DNA of 41,136 bases from Pseudomonadota bacterium (GCA_020161335.1 JAIUOJ010000014.1:1-41136), one strand, 5' to 3'. Counted from the first letter of the stretch, positions 25,707-35,217 are shown. Made by a program: numbers and translations. Notes: generated by a model from the letters alone, not told the origin.

Positions 25707-26840
25707 ATGACCGGACGCCGTATCGAACGCCTTTTCGCACCGCTGCTGGTGCTCGCGCTGGGTGCCTGCGCGACCCCTGCGGCCACTCCGCCCGATGATG
25801 CCCGTGCCGACGCCGCGCCTGCGGCCGCGCCCGACGCACCGCCTGCGCCCACGCTGCTGCCGCGCGTGCCGCAACCACCCGAGCGGCCGGTGGCGCCGCC
25901 GTCGGTGACCGACCCGGCGCTCCCGCGCGAGCAGCGCATCGAGGCCTTCGTCGAGTACACCGCCACCACCTACGGCGTCGACCGCGCGCAGGTCCGCGCC
26001 GTGCTGGCGCAGGCCGAGAAGAAGCAGGGCATCATCGATGCGATGAACCGCCCTGCCGAGGCGGTGAAGAAGTGGTTCGAGTACCGGCCGATCTTCATCA
26101 ACGACGCGCGCATCAATGGCGGCGTCGCGTTCTACAACGCCAACCGCGCCGCGCTCGACAAGGTCGCCGCCGACACCGGCGTGCCGGCGGAGTACATCGT
26201 GGCCATCATCGGCGTCGAGACCAGCTACGGCCGCGTCACCGGCAACTACCGCGTCATCGATGCGCTGTACACGCTGGCCTTCGACTATCCCAAGCGCGCG
26301 CCGTTCTTCGCCGGCGAGCTGGCGCAGCTGTTCGCACTGAAGCAGGCGGAACCGCAGCTCGACCTGCTCGCGCTCAAGGGCAGCTACGCCGGCGCGATGG
26401 GCATGGGCCAGTTCATGCCGTCCAGCTACCGGCTGTGGGCGAAGGACGGCGACGGCGACGGCCGCCGCGACCTGCTCACCCACCTGCCGGACGTGTTCGC
26501 CTCGATCGCCAACTACTTCGTCGTGCATGGCTGGGAGCGCGGCGGTCCGGTGGTGGCACGCGCCGCGCGCGATCCGCAGGCGGCCGACTTCGTGCCCGAG
26601 AACTACGAGCCGGTGCACCGGCTGGCCGACCTCGCCGCGCGCGGCTACCGGCCGATGCCGGGGCAGCCGGTGGCCGAGGGCGCCACGCTGCTCACGCTCG
26701 AGGGCGATGCAGGCACGGAATACTGGCTGGCCTACCGCAACTTCTACGTCATCACCCGCTACAACCGCTCGCCGATGTATTCGCTGGCGGTGCACCAGCT
26801 GGCGCAGTCGATCCGCGCCGGGGCCGGCGGCGCGCGATGA
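25707..26840 (+). CDS. mltB: Membrane-bound lytic murein transglycosylase B
   Basis: Lipoprotein that cleaves glycan strands with 1,6-anhydro product formation. The 377 residues contain lipobox LALGAC (Cys20), a Pro/Ala-rich linker (21-70) and the SltB-like fold. The catalytic Glu is Glu171 in IIGVETSYGRVTGNYRV, and GSYAGAMGMGQFMPSSY is the MltB signature. The short leader holds TACCCT 8 nt before ATG, perhaps a -10 box. It lies 134 bp after rodA and overlaps rlpA by ATGA. In E. coli mltB is elsewhere; here it joins the elongasome genes. Confidence 0.94.
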   Translation: MTGRRIERLFAPLLVLALGACATPAATPPDDARADAAPAAAPDAPPAPTLLPRVPQPPERPVAPPSVTDPALPREQRIEAFVEYTATTYGVDRAQVRAVLAQAEKKQGIIDAMNRPAEAVKKWFEYRPIFINDARINGGVAFYNANRAALDKVAADTGVPAEYIVAIIGVETSYGRVTGNYRVIDALYTLAFDYPKRAPFFAGELAQLFALKQAEPQLDLLALKGSYAGAMGMGQFMPSSYRLWAKDGDGDGRRDLLTHLPDVFASIANYFVVHGWERGGPVVARAARDPQAADFVPENYEPVHRLADLAARGYRPMPGQPVAEGATLLTLEGDAGTEYWLAYRNFYVITRYNRSPMYSLAVHQLAQSIRAGAGGAR

Positions 26841-28156
26841 GGCGCTGGCTGCCGGCGCTTGCCGTGCTGTTGCTGGCCGCCTGCGCCGGCCCGCAGAAGA
26901 AGCCCGGCCCGCCGCAGGCCGGCGCACCCGTGCCGACGCCGGGCGCCGCGGGCGTGGCGGGCACCTCGCCGGTCGACTGCACCGGCTTCGTGCCGTATCC
27001 GGCGGCGCAGGAAGACCTGTCCACGCGCGGCGATTACGTCGCCGGCGGCCTGTACAAGCCGGGGGTCAGCGACAGCACGCCGGACTACCTGCCGCGGGTG
27101 GACTGCATCGCCGAGCCGGCCGTGGTCGCGCTCGCGCGTTCGCCCTACGGCAACCGTTCGCCCTACCAGGTGCTGGGCAAGCGCTACAGCGTGCTCGACG
27201 CCACCGACGGCTTCGTCGAGACCGGGCTGGCCTCGTACTACGGCAACAAGTTCCACGGCCGGCGCACGTCCAACCACGAGGTGTACGACATGTACGCCTT
27301 CACCGCCGCCCACAAGTCGCTGCCGCTGCCGAGCTTCGCGCGCGTGACCAACCTCGAGAACGGTCGATCGGTGGTGGTGCGCGTCAACGATCGCGGACCG
27401 TTCCACGAGGGCCGCGTGATCGACCTCAGCTATGCCGCCGCGGTGAAACTCGACATCCACCGACGCGGCACCGGCCGGGTGGAAGTGCGCGCGCTGCAGC
27501 CCGGCGAGGCGCTGGCCGCCGCGCCGCGCGCGACGCCACGCGCCACCGCCGCGCAGGCCAGCGGCATGGACGCGCTGGTCGGGCGGTTGCCGCCCCCGCC
27601 TGCGGCGGCGCCGGTGCTGCTGGCGTCGGCCGCGCCGACGGCCCCTGTGGTGGCGGCTCCCGCGGCCGCGGCGCCGGCGACGGGGGCCCCGGCCCGCGCC
27701 GCCGACCATCCCGGCTACGGCCGCGAATCCGATCGCTTCCGCTTGGTCGACGAGAACGGCCGCATCCGCACCGCCGACGAGTTCGACGTCTGGCTGCGCG
27801 AGCGGCAGGCGCGCATCGCCGCCGAGCAGGCGGCCGCCGCCGCGGCGTCATCCGGCGCCACGGTCACTTCCGCGGGGGCATCGACGCGTGCGGCGCCTGC
27901 CGCCGTCCCTGCGGCGCCCGCGAGCACGGGCGTCACCCTGCAGGTCGGCGTGTTCTCGGTGCGCGGCAACGCCGAGCGCGCGCTGTCGCGACTGGTGGCG
28001 GCCGGCATCGCCGGTGCCCGCATGCAGGAGGTCGCCGGCGCGGGGCGCGCGCTCTACCGCGTGCGTGTCGGGCCGGTGGAGGCCGCCAGCGTCAAGGAAC
28101 TGGTGCCCCGCCTGACCGGTCTGGGGTTCGAGTTGCCCCAGGTGGTCCGCGAGTAG
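26837..28156 (+). CDS. rlpA: Septal ring lytic transglycosylase RlpA (DPBB + SPOR)
   Basis: A 439-residue lipoprotein (lipobox LLLAAC, Cys16). The double-psi beta-barrel domain spans about 130-210, with GLASYYGNKFHGRRTSN and catalytic-site Asp185 in RVNDRGPFHEGR. A long Ala/Pro-rich linker (about 220-365) leads to a C-terminal SPOR domain (about 365-439, LQVGVFSVRGNAERALSRL) that would bind denuded septal peptidoglycan. In P. aeruginosa RlpA cleaves such strands. The ATG overlaps the mltB stop; dacC follows after 110 bp. Confidence 0.95.
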   Translation: MRRWLPALAVLLLAACAGPQKKPGPPQAGAPVPTPGAAGVAGTSPVDCTGFVPYPAAQEDLSTRGDYVAGGLYKPGVSDSTPDYLPRVDCIAEPAVVALARSPYGNRSPYQVLGKRYSVLDATDGFVETGLASYYGNKFHGRRTSNHEVYDMYAFTAAHKSLPLPSFARVTNLENGRSVVVRVNDRGPFHEGRVIDLSYAAAVKLDIHRRGTGRVEVRALQPGEALAAAPRATPRATAAQASGMDALVGRLPPPPAAAPVLLASAAPTAPVVAAPAAAAPATGAPARAADHPGYGRESDRFRLVDENGRIRTADEFDVWLRERQARIAAEQAAAAAASSGATVTSAGASTRAAPAAVPAAPASTGVTLQVGVFSVRGNAERALSRLVAAGIAGARMQEVAGAGRALYRVRVGPVEAASVKELVPRLTGLGFELPQVVRE

Positions 28157-28159
28157 ACT
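28154..28159 (+). promoter_or_regulatory. Possible -10 box TAGACT for dacC
   Basis: TAGACT overlaps the rlpA stop codon and would give a leader of about 100 nt before dacC. No clear -35 box, so low confidence. Confidence 0.3.
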
Positions 28160-28266
28160 GCCGCGCCCGCGTTGTTCCCGATCGCCATTCCCATGTCCCC
28201 TCTCCCGCGGGCCCGTCCCGCCCACGCCAGGCCAGGACCGGCCGTTTTCCCGGAGTACCGTTGTCG

Positions 28267-29535
28267 ATGAACCCATCCGCCGTCTCGCGTCCCGTGGCCC
28301 TGCGCCGCCTGGCCCTGGTCGCCCTGGCCACGGCCACCGTCGGCTTCGCGCTCGCCCAGGATCCGGCCCCGCAGCCGACCGTGCCGCAGCCCGCCGCCCC
28401 GCAGCCCGCCGCGCCTCCGGCGTCCGAGGCGCTGAGCGAGGCCATGCCCGTGCCGCCGCCGCCCGCCGTCGCCGGCACCGCGTGGCTGCTGATGGATGAC
28501 GCCTCCGGCCAGGTGCTGGCCAGCCACAACCCGGACCAGCGCGTCGAGCCGGCCAGCATCACCAAGGTGCTGACCAGCTACGTGATCGCGGCCGAGATGA
28601 AGGCCGGCAAGGTCAAGGCCGATGACCAGGTGATGATGACCGAGAACGCCTGGCGCAAGGGCGGGGCCGGTACCGACGGCAGCTACAGCGGCTTCCCGGT
28701 CAACCAGACCGCGCCGCTGCTGGAGATGGAAAAAGGCATGGTGGTGCAGTCCGGCAACGATGCCGCGATCGCGCTGGCCGAACACGTCGCCGGCAGCGAG
28801 GACGCCTTTGCCGCGCTGATGAATGCCTACGCCAAGCGCATCGGCATGACCCACTCGCATTTCGTCAACGCGCATGGCCTGTCGGACCCGAACCACTACT
28901 CGACGCCGCGCGACCTGGCCCTGCTCGGACGTGCGATGGCGCGCGACTTCCCGGTGGAGTACGGCTACAACGCGATCAAGGAATTCACCGTCGGCCCGAT
29001 CACGCAGCGCAACCGCAACCTGCTGCTGTGGCGCGACCCCAGCGTGGACGGCATCAAGACCGGCCACCACTCCGGCGCGGGCTACTGCCTGCTGGCGTCG
29101 GCCAAGCGCGGCGACCAGCGCCTGGTGTCGGTGGTGATGGGCTCGACCAGCGAGGCGCAGCGCGCCACCGATTCGCTGGCGCTGCTCAACTGGGGTTTCC
29201 GCTTCCACGAGACCCATCGCCTGTACGAGGCCAACACCGCGATCTCGACGCAGAAGGTGTGGAAGGGCCAGGAGAACGAAGTACAGCTGGGCGTCGCCGC
29301 GCCGCTGCTGGTCACCCTGCCGCGCGGCAAGTACGCGCAGCTCAAGCCGTCGATGGACCTGCCCAAGGTGCTGGTCGCGCCGATCGCCAAGGGCCAGGAG
29401 CTGGGCAAGGTGCGGGTGACGCTCGACGGCGAAGTCGTCGCGGAGCGCCCGCTGGTGGCGCTGCAGGCGGTGGAGGAGGCGGGCTTCTTCAAGCGCCTGT
29501 GGCATGAATTCCTGATGTGGTGGAACGCCGACTGA
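28267..29535 (+). CDS. dacC: D-alanyl-D-alanine carboxypeptidase (PBP5/6 type)
   Basis: Removes the terminal D-Ala from peptidoglycan pentapeptides. The 422 residues have a signal peptide (about 1-31, ending FALAQ), a Pro/Gln-rich spacer, and the S11 motifs SxxK Ser97-Lys100 (PASITKVL), SGN (QSGNDAAIALAEH) and KTG (GIKTGHHSGAGYCLLAS). A C-terminal beta domain and an amphipathic membrane anchor (AGFFKRLWHEFLMWW) end the protein. ATG 28267 is chosen; a TTG 6 nt upstream is possible. Same place as dacA in the E. coli mrdA-rodA-rlpA-dacA-ybeD-lipB order. Confidence 0.95.
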   Translation: MNPSAVSRPVALRRLALVALATATVGFALAQDPAPQPTVPQPAAPQPAAPPASEALSEAMPVPPPPAVAGTAWLLMDDASGQVLASHNPDQRVEPASITKVLTSYVIAAEMKAGKVKADDQVMMTENAWRKGGAGTDGSYSGFPVNQTAPLLEMEKGMVVQSGNDAAIALAEHVAGSEDAFAALMNAYAKRIGMTHSHFVNAHGLSDPNHYSTPRDLALLGRAMARDFPVEYGYNAIKEFTVGPITQRNRNLLLWRDPSVDGIKTGHHSGAGYCLLASAKRGDQRLVSVVMGSTSEAQRATDSLALLNWGFRFHETHRLYEANTAISTQKVWKGQENEVQLGVAAPLLVTLPRGKYAQLKPSMDLPKVLVAPIAKGQELGKVRVTLDGEVVAERPLVALQAVEEAGFFKRLWHEFLMWWNAD

Positions 29536-29573
29536 GGCGCTGGCCCCGTCACATCGCGCTTTGCGTTAGTGGA

Positions 29574-29579
29574 TAGAAT
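29574..29579 (+). promoter_or_regulatory. -10 box TAGAAT for the CsgG-like gene
   Basis: TAGAAT is 81 nt before the ATG at 29661. The -35 region is not recognisable. Confidence 0.4.
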
Positions 29580-29660
29580 GCCCCGGCCGCTGCGATGCAT
29601 CGGCACGGGGAGAACGCAGCGACTGCGTTCACGGAAGAAAGTCGAAACCTGGGGGTAGAC

Positions 29661-30620
29661 ATGTCTCGCTTGAATCGCACGCGCGCCTGCGCGCTCATCC
29701 TTTTCGCCGGCGTTGTGGCCGCCTCCGCGCCGGCCATGGCGCAGCGCCAGAGCGCGCAGGAACGACGCCAGGAACAGACCGCGCAGATCCCGACCTGCGC
29801 CAAGCCGCTGGGCTCGATCTCGGTGCTCGAGCCGGAAGATGGCGTGCATTGGTGGACCGGCCAGCAGCTGCCGGCGCCGTCGCGGCTGATCAAGGTGTTC
29901 GTCAACCGTTCGCGCTGCTTCACCCTGGTCGATCGCGGCGCCGGCCTGGACGCGGCGATGCGCGAGCGCGACCTGGGCGCCAGCGGCGAGCTGCGCAACC
30001 GTTCCAACGTCGGCAAGGGCCAGATCAAGGCGGCCGACTACGTGATGGTGCCCGACCTGGTCGGCGCCAACAGCAACGCCAGCGGCAACTCGATGGGGGG
30101 CCTGCTGGGCGGCCTGATCGGCGGCCGCGCGGGCGCGCTGGTCGGCGGCCTGAACCTGCGCAGCAAGACCGCCGACGTGGTGCTCACCGTCACCGACGTG
30201 CGCTCGTCCGAACAGGTGGCGATGGCCGAGGGCAGCGCCAAGAAGACCGACATCGGCTGGGGTGCGGGCGGCGGCCTGTTCGGCGGCAGCGGCCTCGGCG
30301 CCGCGGGCGTCGGCGGCTATGCCAACACCGAGATCGGCCAGGTGATCACGCTGGCCTACCTGCAGGCCTACACCGACCTCGTCGCGCAGCTGGGCGGCCT
30401 GCCGGACAACGCCTCGGCCGCGAACGCCGAGCAGGCGGTCACGGTGACCAAGCCGGCGCGCCTGTTCCGCGGCGCCGATGGCCGCGGCGTGGTGCGCGAG
30501 CTGGAGGTCGGCATGATGCTGTACCCCACCGGCACCAAGCAGGGGATGATGTGGGAAGTCGAGGACGAGCTGGGCAACAAGGGCTGGGTGTCCTCGAGCC
30601 TGCTGCAGCTGTCGCGCTGA
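29661..30620 (+). CDS. CsgG-family exported protein with C-terminal SH3-like domain
   Basis: A 319-residue protein with a signal peptide cut after SAPAMA (about 1-27) and no lipobox, unlike curli CsgG. The middle resembles CsgG/HfaB-type proteins: RCFTLVDRGAGLDAAMRERDL, IKAADYVMVPDL, then a Gly-rich stretch and DVVLTVTDVRSSEQVAMAEG. The last 55 residues (PARLFRGADGRGVVREL to GWVSSSLLQLS) look like a bacterial SH3 domain, which could bind cell-wall peptides. Start chosen by GGGGGT about 5 nt before ATG. It lies between dacC and ybeD, a place where E. coli has no gene; a terminator follows. Confidence 0.8.
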   Translation: MSRLNRTRACALILFAGVVAASAPAMAQRQSAQERRQEQTAQIPTCAKPLGSISVLEPEDGVHWWTGQQLPAPSRLIKVFVNRSRCFTLVDRGAGLDAAMRERDLGASGELRNRSNVGKGQIKAADYVMVPDLVGANSNASGNSMGGLLGGLIGGRAGALVGGLNLRSKTADVVLTVTDVRSSEQVAMAEGSAKKTDIGWGAGGGLFGGSGLGAAGVGGYANTEIGQVITLAYLQAYTDLVAQLGGLPDNASAANAEQAVTVTKPARLFRGADGRGVVRELEVGMMLYPTGTKQGMMWEVEDELGNKGWVSSSLLQLSR

Positions 30621-30644
30621 GTCCTGCGACGCCGCGACATCGCG

Positions 30645-30668
30645 AAGGCCGCCTCCGGGCGGCCTTTT
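30645..30668 (+). terminator. Rho-independent terminator after the CsgG-like gene
   Basis: AAGGCCGCC (30645-30653) pairs with GGCGGCCTT (30658-30666), with loop TCCG and a TTTT run at 30665-30668. Confidence 0.8.
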
Positions 30669-30687
30669 GCGTTCCACCGGCGGCGGT

Positions 30688-30716
30688 TTGGGTTCGGCCG
30701 GCCACGCCCCCATAAT
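30688..30716 (+). promoter_or_regulatory. Promoter of ybeD-lipB-lipA (leaderless arrangement)
   Basis: TTGGGT (30688-30693), a 17-nt spacer and CATAAT (30711-30716) form a good sigma-70-like promoter. The ATG of ybeD is 6 nt after the -10 box. Confidence 0.65.
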
Positions 30717-30722
30717 CGGCGC

Positions 30723-31001
30723 ATGGAGATCAAATCCGACAATCCCGACCACGGCTTCCAGTTCCCCGGCACGTTCGAGATCACCGCGATGGGGCCGGCC
30801 AACGCCGCGCTCGAGACCGAGATCCCGCGCCTGCTGGCGGCGGCCGGCATCGCCGTGCTCGAGGAGACCGTGTCCTGGCGCGAGTCGAGCGGCGGCAAGT
30901 TCGTCTCGGTCAAGCTCAGCTTCCGCGCCAACGACCGCGCCCAGTACGAGGCCGCGCACGCCGCGCTGCGCGAGCACCCCGAAGTGAAGTGGACGCTTTG
31001 A
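30723..31001 (+). CDS. ybeD: DUF493 family protein YbeD
   Basis: A 92-residue cytosolic protein of the YbeD/DUF493 family (ferredoxin-like, ACT-resembling fold, function unclear). N-terminal [17 protein letters not shown] (about 8-24) and the C-terminal [11 protein letters not shown] are typical. It begins a new transcription unit after the terminator at 30645. lipB starts inside its 3' end (GTG at 30989), as in the usual ybeD-lipB-lipA order, so co-translation with lipB is likely. Confidence 0.92.
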   Translation: MEIKSDNPDHGFQFPGTFEITAMGPANAALETEIPRLLAAAGIAVLEETVSWRESSGGKFVSVKLSFRANDRAQYEAAHAALREHPEVKWTL

Positions 31002-31780
31002 CGCCAGGCGCCCCGGCGCTCGTCCGCGATCTGGGGCGGCAGCCCTACGAACCGGTCTGGCGCGCGATGCAGGCGTTCACCGATGCGCGCGACGACGACA
31101 CACCGGACGAGCTGTGGGTGGTCGAGCACGATCCGGTCTTCACCCTCGGCCAGGCCGGCAAGCCCGAACACGTGCTGATGCCAGGCGCGATCCCGGTGGT
31201 CCACGTCGACCGCGGCGGCCAGGTGACCTACCACGGGCCGGGGCAACTGGTGGTCTATCCGCTGCTCGACATCAAGCGGCTGAAGGTGGGCGTGCGCGAG
31301 TACGTGTGCCGGATCGAGCAGGCGATCATCGACACCCTGCTGGAATGGAACATCATTGCCGTGCGACGCGAGGGCGCGCCGGGCGTGTACGTGGGCGAGG
31401 CCAAGGTCGCCGCGCTCGGCATTCGCGTGCGCCATGGCCGCACCTTCCATGGCCTGGCCTTCAACATCGCGATGGACCTCGAGCCGTTCCGGCGCATCAA
31501 CCCCTGCGGCTACGCAGGGCTGCAGGTGACCTCGGTGCTAGACTTGGGCGGCCCGTCCGGCATGGATGCGGTGAAGCCCGTGCTGCTGGACGAACTGGCC
31601 CGCCAGTTCGGATTGCGGCTCAAGGCCGAGCCCGCATTCCTTGGCACCTCCCTTCTCCCGCTTGCGGAAGAAGCTGCCCCGAAAGGGGCGGATGAGGGGA
31701 ACCCGCGTGGCGATGGCCCTCACCCCGACCTTCTCCCGCAGGCGGGAGAGGGGGTGGCACACATGAGCCGGACACCATGA
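30989..31780 (+). CDS. lipB: Octanoyl-ACP:protein octanoyltransferase LipB with repeat-derived tail
   Basis: Transfers octanoate from ACP to lipoyl domains. Catalytic residues are Cys173 ([11 protein letters not shown]) and Lys139 (GEAKVAALG), with the His82 motif [11 protein letters not shown]. The core ends near residue 217, about the length of E. coli LipB (213). A further 46 residues ([12 protein letters not shown]... to [13 protein letters not shown]) are encoded by a REP-type repeat (31641-31770) whose unit also occurs in noncoding DNA at 18406-18445. GTG 30989 is the probable start; TTG 30998 is an alternative. The new stop overlaps the lipA ATG. Confidence 0.93.
   Translation: MDALTPGAPALVRDLGRQPYEPVWRAMQAFTDARDDDTPDELWVVEHDPVFTLGQAGKPEHVLMPGAIPVVHVDRGGQVTYHGPGQLVVYPLLDIKRLKVGVREYVCRIEQAIIDTLLEWNIIAVRREGAPGVYVGEAKVAALGIRVRHGRTFHGLAFNIAMDLEPFRRINPCGYAGLQVTSVLDLGGPSGMDAVKPVLLDELARQFGLRLKAEPAFLGTSLLPLAEEAAPKGADEGNPRGDGPHPDLLPQAGEGVAHMSRTP
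31641..31770. repeat. REP-type inverted pair inside the lipB 3' end
   Basis: 31716-31757 (CCCTCACCCCGACC, TTCTCCCGCAGGCGGGAGAG) matches the noncoding unit at 18406-18445 in 34 or more of about 40 positions by eye. An inverted partner (TTCTCCCGCTTGCGG) begins at 31652. Both halves are read in frame by lipB. Confidence 0.7.
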
Positions 31781-32787
31781 TCGAACCCAACGCCAGGACC
31801 ATTCCGCTCGCCGTTGTCGGCACCGAGTCGGGCGTGCTGGAACCCGGCGTGAAACAGGTCGCGGGCGACAAGATCGCACGTTCGCCGGTCGAGTTCGTGG
31901 ATGCGCCGGTGCTGCGCAAGCCGTCGTGGATCCGCGTGCGCATCCCGTCCAACGGCGCGGTCGCCGCGCTCAAGCACAAGCTGCGCGAGAACCGCCTGGT
32001 CACGGTGTGCGAGGAAGCCAGCTGCCCGAACATCCACGAGTGCTTCGGCCATGGCACCGCCACCTTCATGATCCTGGGCGAGGTCTGCACGCGCCGCTGC
32101 AGTTTCTGCGACGTCGCCCACGGCCGGCCGAAGCCGCCGGATGCAAGCGAGCCGCGGCACCTGGCCACCACCATCGCCGACATGGGCCTGAAATACGTGG
32201 TCATCACCTCGGTGGACCGCGACGACCTGCGTGACGGCGGCGCCCAGCATTTCGTCGACTGCATCCGCGAGGTGCGCGCGCAGTCGCCGGAGATCCGCAT
32301 CGAGATACTCACCCCGGACTTCCGCGGCAAGGGCCGCATGGAACGCGCGCTGAAGATCCTCTCGGCCAGCCCGCCGGACGTGTTCAACCACAACGTCGAA
32401 ACCGTGCCCGAGCTGTACCGCAACGTGCGCCCGGGCGCCGACTACCAGTGGTCGTTGACCCTGCTCCGGCAGTTCAAGGCCCGGCATCCGGGCGTGCCGA
32501 CCAAGTCCGGCATCATGCTCGGCCTGGGCGAGACCATGGACCAGGTGCAGGGCACCCTGCGCGACCTGCGCGCGCATGACGTCGACATGGTGACCATCGG
32601 CCAGTACCTGCAGCCCAGTGCCCACCACCACCCGGTGCTGCGCTACTGGACGCCGGACGAGTTCAAGGCGCTGGAGGACTACGGCATGGCGCTGGGCTTC
32701 AGCCACGTCGCCTCCGGGCCGCTGGTGCGCTCGTCCTACCACGCCGACCAGCAGGCGGCCCGGGCCGCTGGCGTCGCGGCGGCCTGA
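31777..32787 (+). CDS. lipA: Lipoyl synthase LipA (radical SAM)
   Basis: Inserts two sulfurs into octanoyl groups to make lipoyl cofactor. The 336 residues carry the auxiliary cluster cysteines Cys78, Cys83, Cys89 ([12 protein letters not shown]) and the radical-SAM cysteines Cys104, Cys108, Cys111 (CTRRCSFC). The C-terminal Arg-Ser-Ser-Tyr motif (VRSSYHADQ), which holds the conserved serine ligand, is present. The N-terminal 50 residues are the usual variable extension. ATGA overlap with lipB. Confidence 0.97.
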   Translation: MIEPNARTIPLAVVGTESGVLEPGVKQVAGDKIARSPVEFVDAPVLRKPSWIRVRIPSNGAVAALKHKLRENRLVTVCEEASCPNIHECFGHGTATFMILGEVCTRRCSFCDVAHGRPKPPDASEPRHLATTIADMGLKYVVITSVDRDDLRDGGAQHFVDCIREVRAQSPEIRIEILTPDFRGKGRMERALKILSASPPDVFNHNVETVPELYRNVRPGADYQWSLTLLRQFKARHPGVPTKSGIMLGLGETMDQVQGTLRDLRAHDVDMVTIGQYLQPSAHHHPVLRYWTPDEFKALEDYGMALGFSHVASGPLVRSSYHADQQAARAAGVAAA

Positions 32788-32855
32788 GCCCGGCCCACCC
32801 GCGACCCCGCGCCTCCGCCCGTCGCCACGTTCATCTTCGCGTCGGCATCGGCCGT

Positions 32856-32861
32856 TAGAGT
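32856..32861 (+). promoter_or_regulatory. Possible -10 box TAGAGT for the tail-specific protease gene
   Basis: TAGAGT lies about 105 nt upstream of the ATG at 32965 in a 177-bp intergenic region. No clear -35 box. Confidence 0.3.
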
Positions 32862-32964
32862 GGATTCCGCGTCGCCGGCAACTTTCAGCACTGTTCCGCG
32901 GTCCCACCGCGCAGCCAAAGTGGCCCCCGCCGCAGACCAAAGCCGTTTCCCAGGACCGCCCCCG

Positions 32965-35151
32965 ATGAAGATCAAGCGCTTCGCTTCCGCCTCCCTGATC
33001 GCACTGGCGCTGGCCGTGCCGCTGGCGCTGGTGGCGCATGCGGACGGCGTGGCGCTGCCGGGCACGCCGAGCGCGGAGCAGGTGACGACCTCCAAGCTGG
33101 TCTACGGCCTGCTCTCGGACAGCCGCTACGCGTACCGGCCGCGTCCGCTCGATGCCTCGATGCCGGGCGAGATCTTCGACAAGTACCTCGAATCGCTGGA
33201 CGGCTCCAAGCTGTTCTTCACCGCGCAGGACATCGCCCGCTTCCAGCCCTACAAGGCCGGCATGGGCGAGAGCGTGCGCAGCGGCAACCTCGAACCGGCC
33301 TACACCATCTTCGCGCTGTACCAGCAGCGCGTGGCCGACCGCGTCGCCTACGCGCGCGGCCTGCTCAACCAGGACATCTACGACTTCACCGGCAACGACC
33401 GCTGGAACTACGACCGCGAGGACGCGCCGTGGGCCGCCGACAAGGCCGAGCTCGACCGCCTGTGGCGGCAGTCGGTGCGCAACGACTGGCTGCGCCTGAA
33501 GCTGGCGGGCAAGAAGCCGGACGAGATCCGCCGCACGCTCGACCGGCGCTATCTCAACATGGCCAACAACATCGCCGCGCTCAACCAGGAGGACGCGTTC
33601 CAGAGCTTCCTCAACGCCTATACGGCGACGGTCGATCCGCACACCGATTACATGAACCCGCGCACGGCCAAGCTGTTCAACCAGAGCATGTCGCTGTCGC
33701 TGGAAGGCATCGGCGCGCAGTTGACCAAGCAGGACGACGTGGTGGTGATCCGCGAGCTGATCGCCGGCGGCCCGGCGATCCTGAGCGGCAAGTTCAAGGT
33801 CGGCGACCGCATCGTCGCCGTTGGCCAGGGCACGAGCGGGCCGATGGAGGACGTGGTCGGCTGGCGCCTCGACGACGTGGTCGAGAAGATCAAGGGGCCC
33901 AAGGGCACCCAGGTGCGGCTGGACGTGGTGCCGGGCGAGGCCACGCTGGACAGCAAGCCGGTGCGCATCGTGCTCAACCGCGCGCGGATCAAGCTCGAGG
34001 AGCAGGCGGCGAAGTCGGAAGTGATCGAACTGCCGGCGGCCGGGCAGGGCGCGGCCAAGCGCATCGGCGTGATCAAGCTGCCCGCGTTCTACCAGGACTT
34101 CGAGGGCCGGCGCACGCGCAACGGCGAGTACACCTCGGCCACGCGCGACGTGGCGCGCCTGCTCGAACAGTTCAAGACCCAGAACATCGACGGCGTGGTG
34201 CTGGACCTGCGCAGCAACGGCGGCGGCTCGCTCAACGAGGCGATCGAACTCACCGGCCTGTTCATCGACAAGGGCCCGGTGGTGCAGGTGCGCGAGGCCG
34301 GCGGCCGCATCGCGGTGGAAGGCGACCGCACCCCGGGCGTGACCTGGGACGGCCCGCTGGCGGTGCTGGTCAACCGCGGCTCGGCCTCGGCGTCGGAGAT
34401 CTTCGCCGGCGCGATCCAGGACTACGGCCGCGGCCTGGTCATCGGCGAGACGACCTTCGGCAAGGGCACCGTGCAGAACATCGTGCCGCTCGACCGCTGG
34501 CCGGCCAACGAGGGCGACCGCTACGGCCACGTCAAGCTGACCATCGCCCAGTTCTTCCTGCCCGGCGGCAGCAGCACGCAGAACAAGGGCGTGGTGCCCG
34601 ACATCGCCTTCCCGGTGACCGTCGATGCCAGCGAGTACGGCGAGAGCACCTACGACAACGCGCTGGAGTGGCGCCAGATCGCGGCCGTGCCGCACCAGCG
34701 CTACGGCAACTTCTCGCCGCTGCTGCCGAGGCTGGAGGCGCTGCACGGCGCGCGCATCGCCAAGGACCGCGAGTTCCAGTGGTGGTCGCAGGACGTGTCG
34801 GAGTTCCGTGCCGAGCGCGAGAAGAAGTACGTCTCGCTCAACGAGGCCGAGCGCCGCGCCGAGCGCGATCGCGACGAGGCGCGGCGCAAGCAGCGCCAGG
34901 ACGAGCGCAAGACGCTGGGACTGGCGCTCGATCCGCTCGCCGACACCGCCGGCGACGACGGCCTGCAGGCCAGTGAGCGCAACGTGGCCGAGGACGCGGC
35001 GCGCGAGAAGGCGGCCGAGAAGCGCCCGGATCCGCTGCTGCGCGAATCGGCGGCGATCCTGGCCGACGCGGTGCGCCTGCTCAACAACGACCGCCAGCTG
35101 TCGGCGCAGGTGTTGCCGGCCTCGACTGCGCCGGGCACCTGGACCCAGTAA
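32965..35151 (+). CDS. prc: Tail-specific carboxy-terminal protease Prc
   Basis: Periplasmic S41 protease that degrades proteins from the C-terminus. The 728 residues have a signal peptide (about 1-32, ending VAHA-type), a helical N-terminal domain, a PDZ domain (about 243-325, with VVVIRELIAGGPAILSG), the protease core with the Ser-Lys dyad Ser475 (GSASASE) and Lys500 (TFGKGTVQ), 25 residues apart as in E. coli Prc, and a basic/acidic helical C-terminal domain (about 560-728). The in-frame codons before 32965 lack a signal and are not used. Single gene with its own promoter region. Confidence 0.95.
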   Translation: MKIKRFASASLIALALAVPLALVAHADGVALPGTPSAEQVTTSKLVYGLLSDSRYAYRPRPLDASMPGEIFDKYLESLDGSKLFFTAQDIARFQPYKAGMGESVRSGNLEPAYTIFALYQQRVADRVAYARGLLNQDIYDFTGNDRWNYDREDAPWAADKAELDRLWRQSVRNDWLRLKLAGKKPDEIRRTLDRRYLNMANNIAALNQEDAFQSFLNAYTATVDPHTDYMNPRTAKLFNQSMSLSLEGIGAQLTKQDDVVVIRELIAGGPAILSGKFKVGDRIVAVGQGTSGPMEDVVGWRLDDVVEKIKGPKGTQVRLDVVPGEATLDSKPVRIVLNRARIKLEEQAAKSEVIELPAAGQGAAKRIGVIKLPAFYQDFEGRRTRNGEYTSATRDVARLLEQFKTQNIDGVVLDLRSNGGGSLNEAIELTGLFIDKGPVVQVREAGGRIAVEGDRTPGVTWDGPLAVLVNRGSASASEIFAGAIQDYGRGLVIGETTFGKGTVQNIVPLDRWPANEGDRYGHVKLTIAQFFLPGGSSTQNKGVVPDIAFPVTVDASEYGESTYDNALEWRQIAAVPHQRYGNFSPLLPRLEALHGARIAKDREFQWWSQDVSEFRAEREKKYVSLNEAERRAERDRDEARRKQRQDERKTLGLALDPLADTAGDDGLQASERNVAEDAAREKAAEKRPDPLLRESAAILADAVRLLNNDRQLSAQVLPASTAPGTWTQ

Positions 35152-35217
35152 CCGGCCCCGGCCGCCTGCCGCTGCGCGCCCGGCCCGCCGGGCGCCCCCG
35201 CGCCACCACACACCGCA

